Assembly: GCF_014647455.2 (NCBI RefSeq)
Contig: NZ_BMPF01000003.1
Span: 310,001-374,000 of the forward strand
DNA: 64,000 nt
Direction of reading: 5' to 3'
From: Halarchaeum grantii
GTDB lineage: Archaea > Halobacteriota > Halobacteria > Halobacteriales > Halobacteriaceae
The notes under the pieces are model-generated. The model was not told the origin of the DNA, did not search any database, and saw only the letters and a list, made by a program, of their open reading frames with translations. Shown here piece by piece: positions 26,928 to 35,406 of the stretch (its first letter is position 1; the number at the start of each line of letters is the position of its first letter). The position numbers were made by a program, and so were the translations under genes.

Positions 26928-27686
26928 CTACTGATACTTCATGTTGACCTCGATGACGTTCGCCGTCCGGAGGACGAGGTCCGGGATGTCCTCGAGGAAG
27001 CGGTCGTCCTGCATCCCGCTCTTCGGTCCGGAGACGCTGACCGCGCCGAGGACGCCGTCGTCGCCCGTAATCGCCGCGCCGACGCAGCGCACGCCGGGGA
27101 TACGCTCCTCGTCGTCGACCGCGAACCCGCGCTCGCGACATTCCTCGATCTCCTCGAAGAGCACGTCGCGGTCCGTGACGGTGTGCTCGGTGACCGCCGG
27201 GAGGCCGTGCTCGTCGAGGACGTCGTGGATCGTCTCGTCGTCGAACTCCGCGAGAATCGCCTTCCCCGCGGAGGTCGTCGAGAGGTGGACGCGCTTGCCG
27301 ACGTGGGTGTCGAGTTGGAAGGCGTCCTCACCCTCGGCCTTCGCGTAGAAGACCGCCTTCCCGAAGTCCTCGACGACGAGGTTCGCGTGCTCGCCGGTCT
27401 GGTGGGCGATCTTCTGAATCTCGGGTTCGGCGACCTGATAGAGCGGGTCCTGCTTGCGGGCGTAGCCGCCGATCTCGAGGAAGCGCGAGCCGACGCGGTA
27501 GCCGTCGTCGTCGCTCGTCACGAACTCGTTCTGCTCGAGCGTCCGCAGGTGATCGAAGACCGTACTCGTGGGGAGGTCGAGGTGGGTCGCGAGCTCGGAA
27601 ACGCCGGCACCGTCGAGATCCCGGAGCGCTTCCACGATATCGATGGTCGTTTGCACCGACCCGATGGGCGCGTCCTGCGTGGGCAT
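26928..27686 (-). CDS. IclR-family transcriptional regulator (XacR-like)
   Basis: A 252-aa regulator: winged helix-turn-helix at about 8-65 (LDGAGVSELATHLDLPTSTVFDHLRTL) and the IclR effector-binding domain at about 75-245 (THVGKRVHLSTTSAGKAILAEF). ATG 27686 is preferred over 27728 because a CTATACG element lies about 24 nt upstream. It is divergent from the pentonate dehydratase gene, with an inverted repeat in between (27721-27735). In Haloferax volcanii, XacR, also IclR-family, controls the xylose/arabinose oxidation genes; the same role here is inferred from context, not proven by sequence. Confidence 0.88.
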   Translation of the reverse strand: MPTQDAPIGSVQTTIDIVEALRDLDGAGVSELATHLDLPTSTVFDHLRTLEQNEFVTSDDDGYRVGSRFLEIGGYARKQDPLYQVAEPEIQKIAHQTGEHANLVVEDFGKAVFYAKAEGEDAFQLDTHVGKRVHLSTTSAGKAILAEFDDETIHDVLDEHGLPAVTEHTVTDRDVLFEEIEECRERGFAVDDEERIPGVRCVGAAITGDDGVLGAVSVSGPKSGMQDDRFLEDIPDLVLRTANVIEVNMKYQ

Positions 27687-27720
27687 ACTGTGTCCGTTGG
27701 CAAGTGAGACGTATAGGGCT

Positions 27721-27735
27721 TCCGCCACTGGCGGA
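27721..27735. promoter_or_regulatory. Inverted repeat TCCGCCACTGGCGGA, candidate IclR operator
   Basis: Seven-bp arms around one central base, in the divergent promoter of the IclR gene and the dehydratase. A second site with the same TCCGC-n5-GCGGA frame lies upstream of the FAH gene (29428-29442). Confidence 0.55.
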
Positions 27736-27761
27736 ATAAATAGTCGAATTCCAGATAGATA

Positions 27762-27770
27762 TATTTAATA
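27762..27770 (+). promoter_or_regulatory. TATA element of the pentonate dehydratase gene
   Basis: TATTTAATA, 27 nt before ATG 27797. It supports this ATG over GTG 27776. Confidence 0.65.
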
Positions 27771-27796
27771 GCCCGGTGGCTAACGTATCGAATGCA

Positions 27797-28972
27797 ATGT
27801 CGGACGTAGAAATCACCGGCGTAGAAACATATCTGGTCGCGAACCCGTGGAAGCCGTGGGTGTTCGTCGAGCTCGAGACGGACGCTGGCGTCACGGGTCT
27901 CGCGGAGGCCACGACTCACGACAAGCCGCGCACGGTCGCGGCGGCCATCGACGAGATGTCGAACTTCTTCATCGGGAAGGACCCCTTCGACACCGAGGCG
28001 CTCTGGCTGGAGATGTACCGCAACGAGTGGTTCTCCAAGAACGTCATCAACACCACCGTCTGCTCCGCCATCGACATGGCGTGCTGGGACATCAAGGGCA
28101 AGCTCCTGGACAAGCCCGTCTACGAGCTGCTCGGCGGTCCCGTCCACGGTACGGAGCTTCGCACGTACGCGAACGGCTGGTACCAGAACACCGGCGGCAC
28201 CCCCGAAGGGTTCGCCGAAGCCGCGAAGGAGGTCGTCGACCACGGCTACGACGCGATGAAGTTCGACCCCTTCGGCACCGCGTGGCAGTCCATGTCGCGC
28301 AAGGAGCAGAACAAAGCCGTCGACATCGTCGGCGCCGTCCGCGACGCCGTCGGGCCGGACGTCGACCTCATGATCGAGTGCCACGGCCGCTTCTCCGCCG
28401 GGCAGGCCGTGGAGATCGCGCGCGAGATGGCCGAGTTCGAGCCTACGTGGTTCGAAGAGCCGTGCCCCCCGGACTCGATCAACAGCCTCGCGGAGGTAGC
28501 GCGCAAGTCGCCCATCCCGGTCGCGACCGGTGAGCGGCACATGACCAAGCACGACTTCTACGAGCTGGTCACCCGGACGGACGTCGACGTCTTCCAGCCC
28601 GACCTGATGAACACGGGCGGCATCACCGAGGGCAAGAAGATCGCCGCCCTCGCGGAGGCCGACCACGTGGACGTCGCGCCGCACAACCCGCAGGGCCCCG
28701 TCGCGGGCGCCATCTACGGGCACTTCTGTACGTCCATCCCGAACTTCCGCATTCAGGAGATGTTCCAGACGTTCGACGTCGACTGGGTCAACAACCTCAT
28801 GAACAAGCCGCTCGTCGTCGAGGACGGCTACATGCAGATCCCCGACGGCCCCGGCTACGGCATCGAGCTCGACCACGACGTCGTCTCCGAGCACATCTAC
28901 GAGGAGGACCGCGTCCACACCATCGACCTCTGGGAGTCCGGCTGGGAGGACCGCGCACAGGACAAGCGCTAA
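27797..28972 (+). CDS. Pentonate (D-xylonate/L-arabinonate) dehydratase, enolase superfamily (XacD-like)
   Basis: A 391-aa mandelate racemase/muconate lactonising enzyme family protein. The N-terminal capping domain (1-120) is followed by the barrel with K155 in DAMKFD, metal ligand positions E194 (IECHG), E220/E221 (WFEEPCPP) and E246 (ATGERH), and the His in VAPHNPQG that serves as acid catalyst with D269. In Haloferax the xylonate dehydratase of the oxidative pentose pathway is of this family; with the neighbouring IclR and FAH genes and the xylose dehydrogenase at 46896, this job is likely. It would make 2-keto-3-deoxypentonate. Other sugar-acid dehydratases of the family cannot be excluded. 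Confidence 0.82.
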   Translation: MSDVEITGVETYLVANPWKPWVFVELETDAGVTGLAEATTHDKPRTVAAAIDEMSNFFIGKDPFDTEALWLEMYRNEWFSKNVINTTVCSAIDMACWDIKGKLLDKPVYELLGGPVHGTELRTYANGWYQNTGGTPEGFAEAAKEVVDHGYDAMKFDPFGTAWQSMSRKEQNKAVDIVGAVRDAVGPDVDLMIECHGRFSAGQAVEIAREMAEFEPTWFEEPCPPDSINSLAEVARKSPIPVATGERHMTKHDFYELVTRTDVDVFQPDLMNTGGITEGKKIAALAEADHVDVAPHNPQGPVAGAIYGHFCTSIPNFRIQEMFQTFDVDWVNNLMNKPLVVEDGYMQIPDGPGYGIELDHDVVSEHIYEEDRVHTIDLWESGWEDRAQDKR

Positions 28973-29086
28973 CCCCCCGAACCCCACCACCGTCGGCATT
29001 CGTCCCCTGCCGGGCCGACCGTTCCGTTCGGCCCCTACTGCCGTTTTCTCGCCGCCCACGACCCGGTAAGCGGCGGCGCTGTGCGT

Positions 29087-29102
29087 CTCGTTTTTCCTCG
29101 TC
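29087..29102 (+). terminator. Possible T-tract terminator after the dehydratase gene
   Basis: A TTTTT run inside GTCTCGTTTTTCCTCG about 115 nt after the stop codon. Archaeal termination often needs only a T-tract; no strong hairpin precedes it. Confidence 0.3.
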
Positions 29103-29427
29103 GTTGTCGCGTGCGCCCGCCGAGCAACAACAACGAGCAGCGTCCGTGTAGCTCATCTACCGAGCAGCAGCCACGAGCGCGAGCGTACGCGCGCAGAGTA
29201 AGAGACACGTGCCCGCCGTGACCGGTCGGCGAGCCACAGACGACGTGGTCCGTGTCTACCACGTGTTCGCGTGGCACGCCGCTCTCGACCTCCACGAGGC
29301 GCGCCGGTATCGCACGGGGGAAGTCGCACTGCCGATCCCGTGCCGAGCGGCGTGACCGGTGCGTCGTCAGCGTACCGATTCGTCGCGGATGCGCGACGCC
29401 GAGAAAGGAATGGTAACACACACCATA

Positions 29428-29442
29428 TCCGCCATCAGCGGA
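29428..29442. promoter_or_regulatory. Inverted repeat TCCGCCATCAGCGGA, second candidate IclR operator
   Basis: Five-bp arms TCCGC/GCGGA with a 5-nt centre, matching 27721-27735 at 12 of 15 positions. It lies 130 nt upstream of the FAH TATA element. GGAACGCCGTTCC at 29440-29452, another perfect inverted repeat, overlaps its end. Confidence 0.5.
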
Positions 29443-29491
29443 ACGCCGTTCCGGTAGGGTATGCCGGGTTATCGGCCGTACCGGTCGTGCT

Positions 29492-29509
29492 TTACAGAGT
29501 TATTCGCGT
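29492..29509. promoter_or_regulatory. Copy 3 of a shared 18-bp motif (TTACAGAGTTATTCGCGT)
   Basis: Matches copy 1 (46684-46701) at 14 of 18 bases and copy 2 (60699-60716) at 12 of 18; the common core is TTAC-n5-TATTCGYGT. It is about 64 nt upstream of the FAH TATA element. Confidence 0.45.
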
Positions 29510-29528
29510 CATTTCTGTGGCCAGATTT

Positions 29529-29545
29529 GTCCGGCATCGCCGGAC
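29529..29545. promoter_or_regulatory. Inverted repeat GTCCGGCATCGCCGGAC
   Basis: Seven-bp arms with a 3-nt centre, about 28 nt upstream of the FAH TATA element. It is the same size as, but different sequence from, the TCCGC-type sites. Confidence 0.4.
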
Positions 29546-29572
29546 TCTGGTGTGAAGGTCCGATACACAAAG

Positions 29573-29580
29573 ATATTTAG
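29573..29580 (+). promoter_or_regulatory. TATA element of the FAH gene
   Basis: ATATTTAG, 24 nt before ATG 29604. Confidence 0.6.
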
Positions 29581-29603
29581 CAGTCGGTGGTGGACGTAGG
29601 AAT

Positions 29604-30473
29604 ATGCGATATTATCGTACGAAGCGGGATGACACCGTCTCGCTCATCGCACAGGAGGGCGAAACGGCCTACGACCTGACCGCGACCGAGAAGTCGCCGG
29701 ACTCCTTCATGGACCTCGCGGCCGCCGCGTCGCTCGCGGACACGACCGTCGACGACATCGCGCGCCCGCTCACCGAGGAGGCCCCCACGGTCGACCTCGC
29801 GGACGTGCGCGAACACCTCATCCGCCCCATCGACCCCGACGAGGTCTGGGGCGCCGGCGTGACGTACGCCATCAGCCAAGAGTCCCGCGAGGGCGAAGGC
29901 GGACTCGAAGAGGCCTACATCGGTGCGTACGAGGGCGAGCGTCCCGAGGTGTACTTCAAGGCGACGCCGACGCGGACCGTCGGTCCCGGGGACAACGTGG
30001 GCATTCGCGGTGACTCCGACTGGGACGTTCCCGAGCCGGAGTTCACGACGATCCTCCACGACGGCGACATCGTTGGCTACACCGTCGGTAACGACATGTG
30101 CAGTCGCGACATCGAGCGCGAGAACCTCCTCTATCTCCCGCAGAGCAAGATCTACGACAAGAGCTGTGCCATCGGTCCCTGCGTCGTCACCGAGGAGACC
30201 ATCGGTGACCCTCACGACGTCGAGATGACGCTCACGATCGAGCGCGACGGCGACGTCGCCTTCGAGGAGTCGACGTCGACGAGCGAGATGGTTCGCACCG
30301 TCGACGAGCTCGCCGAGTTCTTCCGACGCTACAACCACGTCCCGGAGTCCACCGCGCTCCTTACCGGGACGTCGATCATCCCGCCGGACGACTTCACGCT
30401 CGAAGAGGGCGACCACATCAGCATCGAGATCGAGAACGTCGGCACCCTCGAGAACACCGTCGAACAGCTCTGA
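29604..30473 (+). CDS. FAH-family 2-keto-3-deoxypentonate dehydratase (XacE-like)
   Basis: A 289-aa fumarylacetoacetate-hydrolase-family protein. The C-terminal FAH domain starts near residue 75 (RPIDPDEVWGAGVTYAISQE) and has the metal-site region (VPEPEFTTILHDGDIVGYTVGNDMCSRDIE) and the conserved Lys/Gly stretch (SKIYDKSCAIGPCVV). In Haloferax and Sulfolobus, FAH-family enzymes turn 2-keto-3-deoxypentonate into 2-ketoglutarate semialdehyde; the nearby dehydratase makes exactly that substrate. The promoter region has the candidate IclR operator and the shared 18-bp motif. A paralogue is cut by the right edge (63359-64000). Confidence 0.83.
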   Translation: MRYYRTKRDDTVSLIAQEGETAYDLTATEKSPDSFMDLAAAASLADTTVDDIARPLTEEAPTVDLADVREHLIRPIDPDEVWGAGVTYAISQESREGEGGLEEAYIGAYEGERPEVYFKATPTRTVGPGDNVGIRGDSDWDVPEPEFTTILHDGDIVGYTVGNDMCSRDIERENLLYLPQSKIYDKSCAIGPCVVTEETIGDPHDVEMTLTIERDGDVAFEESTSTSEMVRTVDELAEFFRRYNHVPESTALLTGTSIIPPDDFTLEEGDHISIEIENVGTLENTVEQL

Positions 30474-30610
30474 TCGAGCGGCAGTCGCGAGACCGTCGGC
30501 GAATCCCGAAGAAGCGCGCGAGCGACGGGGCGCGTCTCGCGCTAGCAGTCCATCGATGCGGACGAAATCCTCTCCCGTCGTCGGAGCGACGCGCACCGCG
30601 ACCGGGCGCG

Positions 30611-32014
30611 TCAGTCGAGTTCCGCGCGAGCGTCCCGGACGAGGCCGTCGAGTATCTCGGGCGTCGTCGGGTGGTAGGCACGCTCCGGAACGTCGCGGAC
30701 GTCGAGTTCGTTCTCCAAGACGACCTGCATCGTCTTCGCCATCACGTCCGCCTCGTAGTGGAGACCGTGATAGCCGAGCACCGTCCCGTCGTCGGCGTCG
30801 ACGACGAGGCGGGCGTGCCCCCAGCGAACCTCCTTCAGCTTGAAGATGCCGTCGTCGGTGGCGTCACGCGACGCGACGACGACTTCGTGGCCCGCGCGCC
30901 TCGCTTCCTCGGCGGTCAGCCCGAGCGACGCGTACGGATAGACGCTCGCGCCCGCGAACGCCACTTCGTGATGGATGGGGTCGTACTCGGTGAGGCGCTC
31001 GCCGGCGACCGCGCGACGGACGTTCTCCGCGACCGTGCTCCCCTCCTCCTTCGAGTGATGGAGGAGCATCCGCTCGCCCAGCGCGTCACCCGCGACGAAG
31101 ACGGTCGGGGCGTCCCGACACCGCATCGTCGCGGTGTCCACCCAGTCCCCCGCACCGACGTCGATACCCGCGTTCCCGAGGCCGATGCCCCGAACGTTCG
31201 GCCTGCGACCGGTGAAGAGGAAGAGCTGGTCGGCCTCGACGTCGCTGCCGTCGTCGAGGCGGACGCGGACGCCGCCGTCGCCGGTTCGCTCGACGGACTC
31301 CTCGCGGACCTCGGTCCGTATCTCGACGCCGAAATCCTCGCGATAGCAAGCGAGGAGTTCGTCGCCGAGCCGGTCGGCCGCACGGTCCAGCGGCCGCGCG
31401 TCGTGCTCGATGACCGTGAGGTCCATCCCCGCGGCCTCGCTCAGGTAGGGGACGAGTTCGAGCCCGACGTATCCGAAGCCCATCACGACACCGGAGTCCG
31501 GGAACTCGGTCGCGTCGAGGACGTCCGCGCTTCCCATCCAGTCGGCCGCATCGAGACCCGGGACGTCGGGGACGTTCAGCGACGACCCCGTGGCGACGAC
31601 GACGTAGTCCGCATCGAGGTCGCGCCCGCCGACCCGAACGGTATGCGCGTCGACGAGGTGGCCGGTGTCGTGGACGAACTCGACGTGCTCGCGCTCCGCG
31701 AGGCCGTGGATGGACTCGCGGCGCGACGCCGCCCAGTCGAGGACGTGGTCGTCCTTGTGCGCGACGGTGCGTTCGAGGTTCACCTCGGGTGCCGCGCCGT
31801 CCAATCGGGGGTCGTGGCGCGCCTGATAGCGATGTGCGGTCGCCGAGAGAACGGCCTTCGAGGGCATACAGCCACGGAGGATACAGAGCCCACCTCCGGG
31901 GTCGCCGTCGTCCACGAGCGTCAGTCGGACGTCCATCTCGGCGAGCTCGCTCGCGGCGGCCGCGCCCGCGCTCCCGTACGCCCCGAGGACGACGACGTGT
32001 GGTCGGTCGGTCAT
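30611..32014 (-). CDS. Pyridine nucleotide-disulfide oxidoreductase (dihydrolipoamide dehydrogenase / mercuric reductase-like)
   Basis: A 467-aa flavoprotein with an N-terminal FAD loop (VVLGAYGSAGAAAA, 8-21), redox-active cysteines C44 and C49 in CILRGCMPSK, a central NAD-binding region (GVVMGFGYVGLELVPYLSEA), an FAD-contact motif (TVFVAGDAL), and a C-terminal dimerisation domain with YHPTTPEIL. That fits a class I disulfide reductase, but the FAD loop has Ala-Tyr where GGGPGG is usual. The partner disulfide is unknown. ATG 32014 starts the FAD motif; 210 nt of in-frame sequence upstream looks non-coding. It is convergent with the FAH gene, with no clear sugar link. Confidence 0.85.
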   Translation of the reverse strand: MTDRPHVVVLGAYGSAGAAAASELAEMDVRLTLVDDGDPGGGLCILRGCMPSKAVLSATAHRYQARHDPRLDGAAPEVNLERTVAHKDDHVLDWAASRRESIHGLAEREHVEFVHDTGHLVDAHTVRVGGRDLDADYVVVATGSSLNVPDVPGLDAADWMGSADVLDATEFPDSGVVMGFGYVGLELVPYLSEAAGMDLTVIEHDARPLDRAADRLGDELLACYREDFGVEIRTEVREESVERTGDGGVRVRLDDGSDVEADQLFLFTGRRPNVRGIGLGNAGIDVGAGDWVDTATMRCRDAPTVFVAGDALGERMLLHHSKEEGSTVAENVRRAVAGERLTEYDPIHHEVAFAGASVYPYASLGLTAEEARRAGHEVVVASRDATDDGIFKLKEVRWGHARLVVDADDGTVLGYHGLHYEADVMAKTMQVVLENELDVRDVPERAYHPTTPEILDGLVRDARAELD

Positions 32015-32314
32015 ACGCGAACGTACGGCGTCGGGCGACAAAGAGGATGGGGCCGGACCGGTGAGCGCATCGCGCTCCGTGTGCGAGGAGTGAGTCCGTC
32101 GTCGCGGTAGCGGTCGAGGGCGCGCGGGGTCGATGTCGACGCCGGATCCCGTCCCGTGAGGCGGCGAGTTCGCCGTCACTCGCCCCCGAGACCGCGGATC
32201 GCCGGTCCAGACAACTGCGGACACGGCGGGGTGGTGTGACGGCGTGGGCGACGCGCGCGACGTTCACGACGGCGAAGGCGTCGCCCGATTTCAGTATAGC
32301 GCCATGGGGTGTAT
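32015..32314. other. 300-nt gap between disulfide reductase and recombinase-like gene
   Basis: No gene seen. It holds one inverted repeat, GGGCGACGC (32246-32254) and GCGTCGCCC (32278-32286), which could form a hairpin in the transcript leaving the recombinase-like gene. Confidence 0.5.
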
Positions 32315-33553
32315 CTACGCGAACAGCCCGGAGAGCGAGTCCGACATCACGGTGCGCAGGTGCATGCGGCGGTCGGCTTCGCTCAGGTAGTTCTCGAGGA
32401 CGACGGAGGCGTCGGCGGAGCCCTGCGCTTCGGCGACGGGCGTGAAGCGCTCGGCGACGTCGACGACGGCCTCGCCGTAGAGCGAGTACCAGAAGCGCCG
32501 GCCGTACTTCGGGGTCGGTGCCTCGCCGCGCACCGTCACGCCCGTGCGCTCGACGAGAGCGGCGAACCACCGACGGAGGGTGTCAACGTGGACGTGTCCC
32601 GCGTCGGCCGTCGCCGAGGGGAAGACGTAGCCCGTCCACCCGTCCCTCTCGGCGACGGCGTCGAGGCGCGCGTCGAGGACGTCCGCGCCCGCGAGCATCG
32701 ACACCGTGCCGGGGCCGTTCTTCCGGTCGCCGTCGCGGAAGTCGAGGTAGGGGTAGTCGTCCTCGTCGGGGTCGAGGACGACCTGTCGGACGTGGAGCGC
32801 GGCGAGTTCGGAGGGGCGCAACCCCCACCCGCAGAGGCCGACGACGAGGAGGCGTTCGCGGCGGTCCGCCGTCGCCCGCCAGAGCTCCGCGACGTCGTCC
32901 TCGGAGAGCGAGGGGTTGTCCCACTCGGGGACGTCGAGGCCGAGACGGGTCTCCATGCGGCGCATCGGGTTGTAGGCGATGTAGCCCGCGTCGACGAGTT
33001 CGCGGTAGAAGCGCCGGACGTCCTCGACGTACTTCCGGCGCGCGGCCGGGGTCTGGAGGGTGCGGTCGAGGACCTTAGACACGGTGAACGCGCGGTCGAT
33101 CTCCTCGGCGCGTCGGGACTCGTCGCGGAGGCCGTCGAGCAGGTCGGGACCGTGGAGGTCGCAGTAGAGCCGAACGTACTTCTTCAGGCGCGCGCGATAC
33201 GGGCGAATCGTCGTCTCCGGGTGGCCGCGATACCGGAGTTCGTCGAGGTGCGCGTCGAGGCGCTCGCGGGTGCGTTCGGCGGCCTCGCCCTCCGGAAGCC
33301 CCCAGTCGTAGCCGTCGTCGTCCGCGCCGTCGAGGACGTGCTCGCGGTAGAAGTCGGCGGGCGAGGCATCGAACTCGCGCTGGAGGTGCTTGACGAACCC
33401 CGGATACCGGCCGTTCAGCCACCGATAGGTGGGGGGTTCGGCGTCGGGACGGCGCTCGCAGTCGGGGTCGGCGCGCATCTCGGGGACGACGGTCTCGCGG
33501 AGGAAGGCGACGCAGTCCGCTTCGGCCATCGTCGCGTAACGTGAGTCACTCAT
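32315..33553 (-). CDS. Tyrosine recombinase/integrase-like protein
   Basis: A 412-aa protein. The N-terminal half is a helical SAM-like DNA-binding region (about 90-215; LRYRGHPETTIRPYRARLKKYVRL). The C-terminal catalytic domain has the first Arg in GLCGWGLRPSELAALHV, a likely Lys in GDRKNGPGT, and the tyrosine region VVLENYLSEADRR. The HxxR box is altered: KYGRRFWYSL stands where HxLRHTFA is usual, so activity is uncertain. ATG 33553 is 24 nt after CTTAGAAC. No attachment repeats or phage genes flank it. A perfect 16-bp inverted repeat lies about 80 nt upstream (33634-33673). Confidence 0.72.
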   Translation of the reverse strand: MSDSRYATMAEADCVAFLRETVVPEMRADPDCERRPDAEPPTYRWLNGRYPGFVKHLQREFDASPADFYREHVLDGADDDGYDWGLPEGEAAERTRERLDAHLDELRYRGHPETTIRPYRARLKKYVRLYCDLHGPDLLDGLRDESRRAEEIDRAFTVSKVLDRTLQTPAARRKYVEDVRRFYRELVDAGYIAYNPMRRMETRLGLDVPEWDNPSLSEDDVAELWRATADRRERLLVVGLCGWGLRPSELAALHVRQVVLDPDEDDYPYLDFRDGDRKNGPGTVSMLAGADVLDARLDAVAERDGWTGYVFPSATADAGHVHVDTLRRWFAALVERTGVTVRGEAPTPKYGRRFWYSLYGEAVVDVAERFTPVAEAQGSADASVVLENYLSEADRRMHLRTVMSDSLSGLFA

Positions 33554-33633
33554 AGCGCTCGCGGCGGGGGTGCGGTGTTCTAAGCCCGCCGGTTTCAGTG
33601 GGTAGAGCCAGACGGTCAGAGCACAAATAGGTT

Positions 33634-33673
33634 GTCTTGTGTGGTTGTCCGCTACCAGACAACCACACAAGAC
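33634..33673. repeat. Perfect 16-bp inverted repeat with 8-nt loop
   Basis: GTCTTGTGTGGTTGTC (33634-33649), loop CGCTACCA, then GACAACCACACAAGAC (33658-33673). It lies upstream of the recombinase-like gene in an AT-richer spacer. It could be a recombinase binding site, an operator or a hairpin terminator; no T-tract follows directly except TTTT at 33677-33680. Confidence 0.8.
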
Positions 33674-33829
33674 GCGTTTTCGACGCTGTACGGCATCGAA
33701 CGCATAAATCACATATCGCGATAGTAAATCGGGGCGCACGCGGGGCGGTCGAACGGGGACGCTATCGACCGGTCGAGAGGGAGAGCAGCGCCGCTACGGC
33801 GGTCGAGCGCGCGAAAAAAGGCGGGCGCG

Positions 33830-34576
33830 TCAGTGGACGGTGCGGTCGTCGCTGGTGTCGATGTCCTCGATGGGGTCGGCGTTCCCGCGCGTGACGTCGG
33901 GCGCGTCGTCGTCGCGCGCCGCCCACTCGGCGGCGTTCCGCAGGACCTGCTGAACCTCGTCCTGGTAGTAGACCGGATAGGTCTCGTGGCCGGGGCGGAA
34001 GTAGAAGATGCGGCCCTTCCCCCGGTGGAAGACACAGCCCGAGCGGAAGGTCTCGCCACCCTCGAACCACGAGTTGAAGACGAGGGCGTCGGGTTGCGGG
34101 ATGTCGAAGTGCTCGCCGTACATCTCGGCCTCGGGCACCTCGAAGGACTCGGGGAGGCCCTCGGCGATGGGGTGGGCGGGGTCGGTGACCCAGAGGCGCT
34201 CGGTCTCGCCGGCCTCGCGCCACTTCAGGTTGCACGTCGTGCCCATGAGGGACTTGAAGATCTTCGAGAAGTGCCCGGAGTGGAGGACGAGCAGGCCCAT
34301 CCCTTCCTCGACGACGTGGCGCTTGACGCGCTCGACGACGTGGTCCTCGACGTGGTCGTGGGCGGCGTGCCCCCACCACGTGAGGACGTCCGTCTCCGCG
34401 AGGACGTCCTCGGTGAGGCCGTGCTCGTGGTCGTGGAGGGTAGCGGTCTCGACGTCGAAGCCGCCCTCCTCGAGCGCGTCGGCGATGGCGGCGTGGATGC
34501 CGTCGGGATAGAGTTCGGCGACGGTGTCGTTCTCCTGCTCGTGGACGAACTCGTTCCAGACCGTGATGCGTGTCAT
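33830..34576 (-). CDS. ThuA-domain protein A (trehalose-utilisation type)
   Basis: A 248-aa protein of the ThuA family, a glutamine-amidotransferase-like fold. Landmarks are [44 protein letters not shown] and [20 protein letters not shown]. ThuA proteins take part in sugar catabolism, in several cases with 3-keto sugars; the exact reaction is not known. ATG 34576 follows the ThuA-like gene B by 46 nt on the same strand, with TTTTTCTG about 28 nt upstream. The two ThuA genes are of different subtypes rather than recent copies. Confidence 0.82.
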   Translation of the reverse strand: MTRITVWNEFVHEQENDTVAELYPDGIHAAIADALEEGGFDVETATLHDHEHGLTEDVLAETDVLTWWGHAAHDHVEDHVVERVKRHVVEEGMGLLVLHSGHFSKIFKSLMGTTCNLKWREAGETERLWVTDPAHPIAEGLPESFEVPEAEMYGEHFDIPQPDALVFNSWFEGGETFRSGCVFHRGKGRIFYFRPGHETYPVYYQDEVQQVLRNAAEWAARDDDAPDVTRGNADPIEDIDTSDDRTVH

Positions 34577-34622
34577 GCGGTCACGGACGAAGCGCGGGCA
34601 GAAAAACGCACCTATCGCGCGT

Positions 34623-35288
34623 TCAGTCGCGCGTGACCCAGCGGACGGCGTTCGCGAGGAGGGCGCGGACGCCGTCGTTCGTGAGCGAGGCCTCGTCGTG
34701 GCCGAGCGAGGAGTAGAAGACGCGCCCGTCGCCGTACTCGTTCGTCCACGCGACCGGCATGTCGGCGTGCTCGGGGTGGTCCATGCGCGCGAGCACGCGC
34801 ACGTCGTCGTCGACATCAAGGACGTACGGCTCGTCGTGGACCGCGAAGTCCGCGAGCGCGGCCGTGACGGGGTGGTAGTGGTCGACGACGCTGACGTCGT
34901 ACGTCGTCTGCTCGGGGTGCGTGAGGAAGTGCCCGCCGACGAGTTCGCGCAGTTCGGGGAAGGGCTCCTCGCGCGCGTCGATGACGGCGTCCGGATCGTC
35001 GGCGGCGGTGTTCGTCAGGTCGGCCGCGCAGTGGACGCCGAGGTAGCCCCCGCCGTCCGCGACGAACTCGAGGAGGCCCTCGCGCTGGGCGTCGCTGAGC
35101 GTGCTGTCCGTGAGGTAGTCGACGACGGCGTCGTACCCGGAGAGGTCTTCGAGCGCGGCCTTCTCGGTGGTGCTCGTGACGTCGATACTGTCTGGAACGG
35201 CGTCGGCGAGGAGCGGACCGTTCGTCTCGAAGCGATGGAAGGGGAAGCGGTTCCCGCCGATGAGGAGGACCGAGCGCGCGCTGGTCAT
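34623..35288 (-). CDS. ThuA-domain protein B
   Basis: A 221-aa ThuA-like protein: [63 protein letters not shown] and [23 protein letters not shown] are typical ThuA blocks. It has no signal peptide. ATG 35288 directly precedes the first beta-strand; the longer upstream frame looks non-coding. It probably forms an operon with ThuA protein A and is divergent from the RraA gene. Confidence 0.82.
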   Translation of the reverse strand: MTSARSVLLIGGNRFPFHRFETNGPLLADAVPDSIDVTSTTEKAALEDLSGYDAVVDYLTDSTLSDAQREGLLEFVADGGGYLGVHCAADLTNTAADDPDAVIDAREEPFPELRELVGGHFLTHPEQTTYDVSVVDHYHPVTAALADFAVHDEPYVLDVDDDVRVLARMDHPEHADMPVAWTNEYGDGRVFYSSLGHDEASLTNDGVRALLANAVRWVTRD

Positions 35289-35406
35289 GGCCGTGAATAC
35301 GTGCGAGCGGTCATTAGTGCTTCGCACCCGACGACGCGAACCCCGCGCGGGTTGCCGGAGGCGCCACGGGTATGCGATATCTCCGAGACGATAGGGACGA
35401 CCACCC

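Larger units (their letters stand above)
28973..29603. other. 631-nt intergenic region with several inverted repeats, no convincing gene
   Basis: After the dehydratase stop there are T-rich stretches (GTCTCGTTTTTCCTCG at about 29087-29102) that could end transcription. The middle holds short GAGCARCA-like repeats and no convincing gene; one 128-codon frame lacks any protein pattern. The last 180 nt hold a cluster of inverted repeats (29428-29442, 29440-29452, 29529-29545), a motif shared with two other promoters (29492-29509), and the FAH promoter. Confidence 0.6.

Noticed and set aside
29035-29421. A 128-codon minus-strand frame in the gap before the FAH gene
   Set aside because: Arg/Cys/His-rich composition unlike acidic haloarchaeal proteins, no motif, and no promoter at the right distance. 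I treat it as non-coding.
32315-33673. Recombinase-like gene taken as proof of an integrated element or genomic island
   Set aside because: No attachment duplications, tRNA gene, phage or plasmid genes were seen nearby, and surrounding genes continue the sugar theme in the same codon style.
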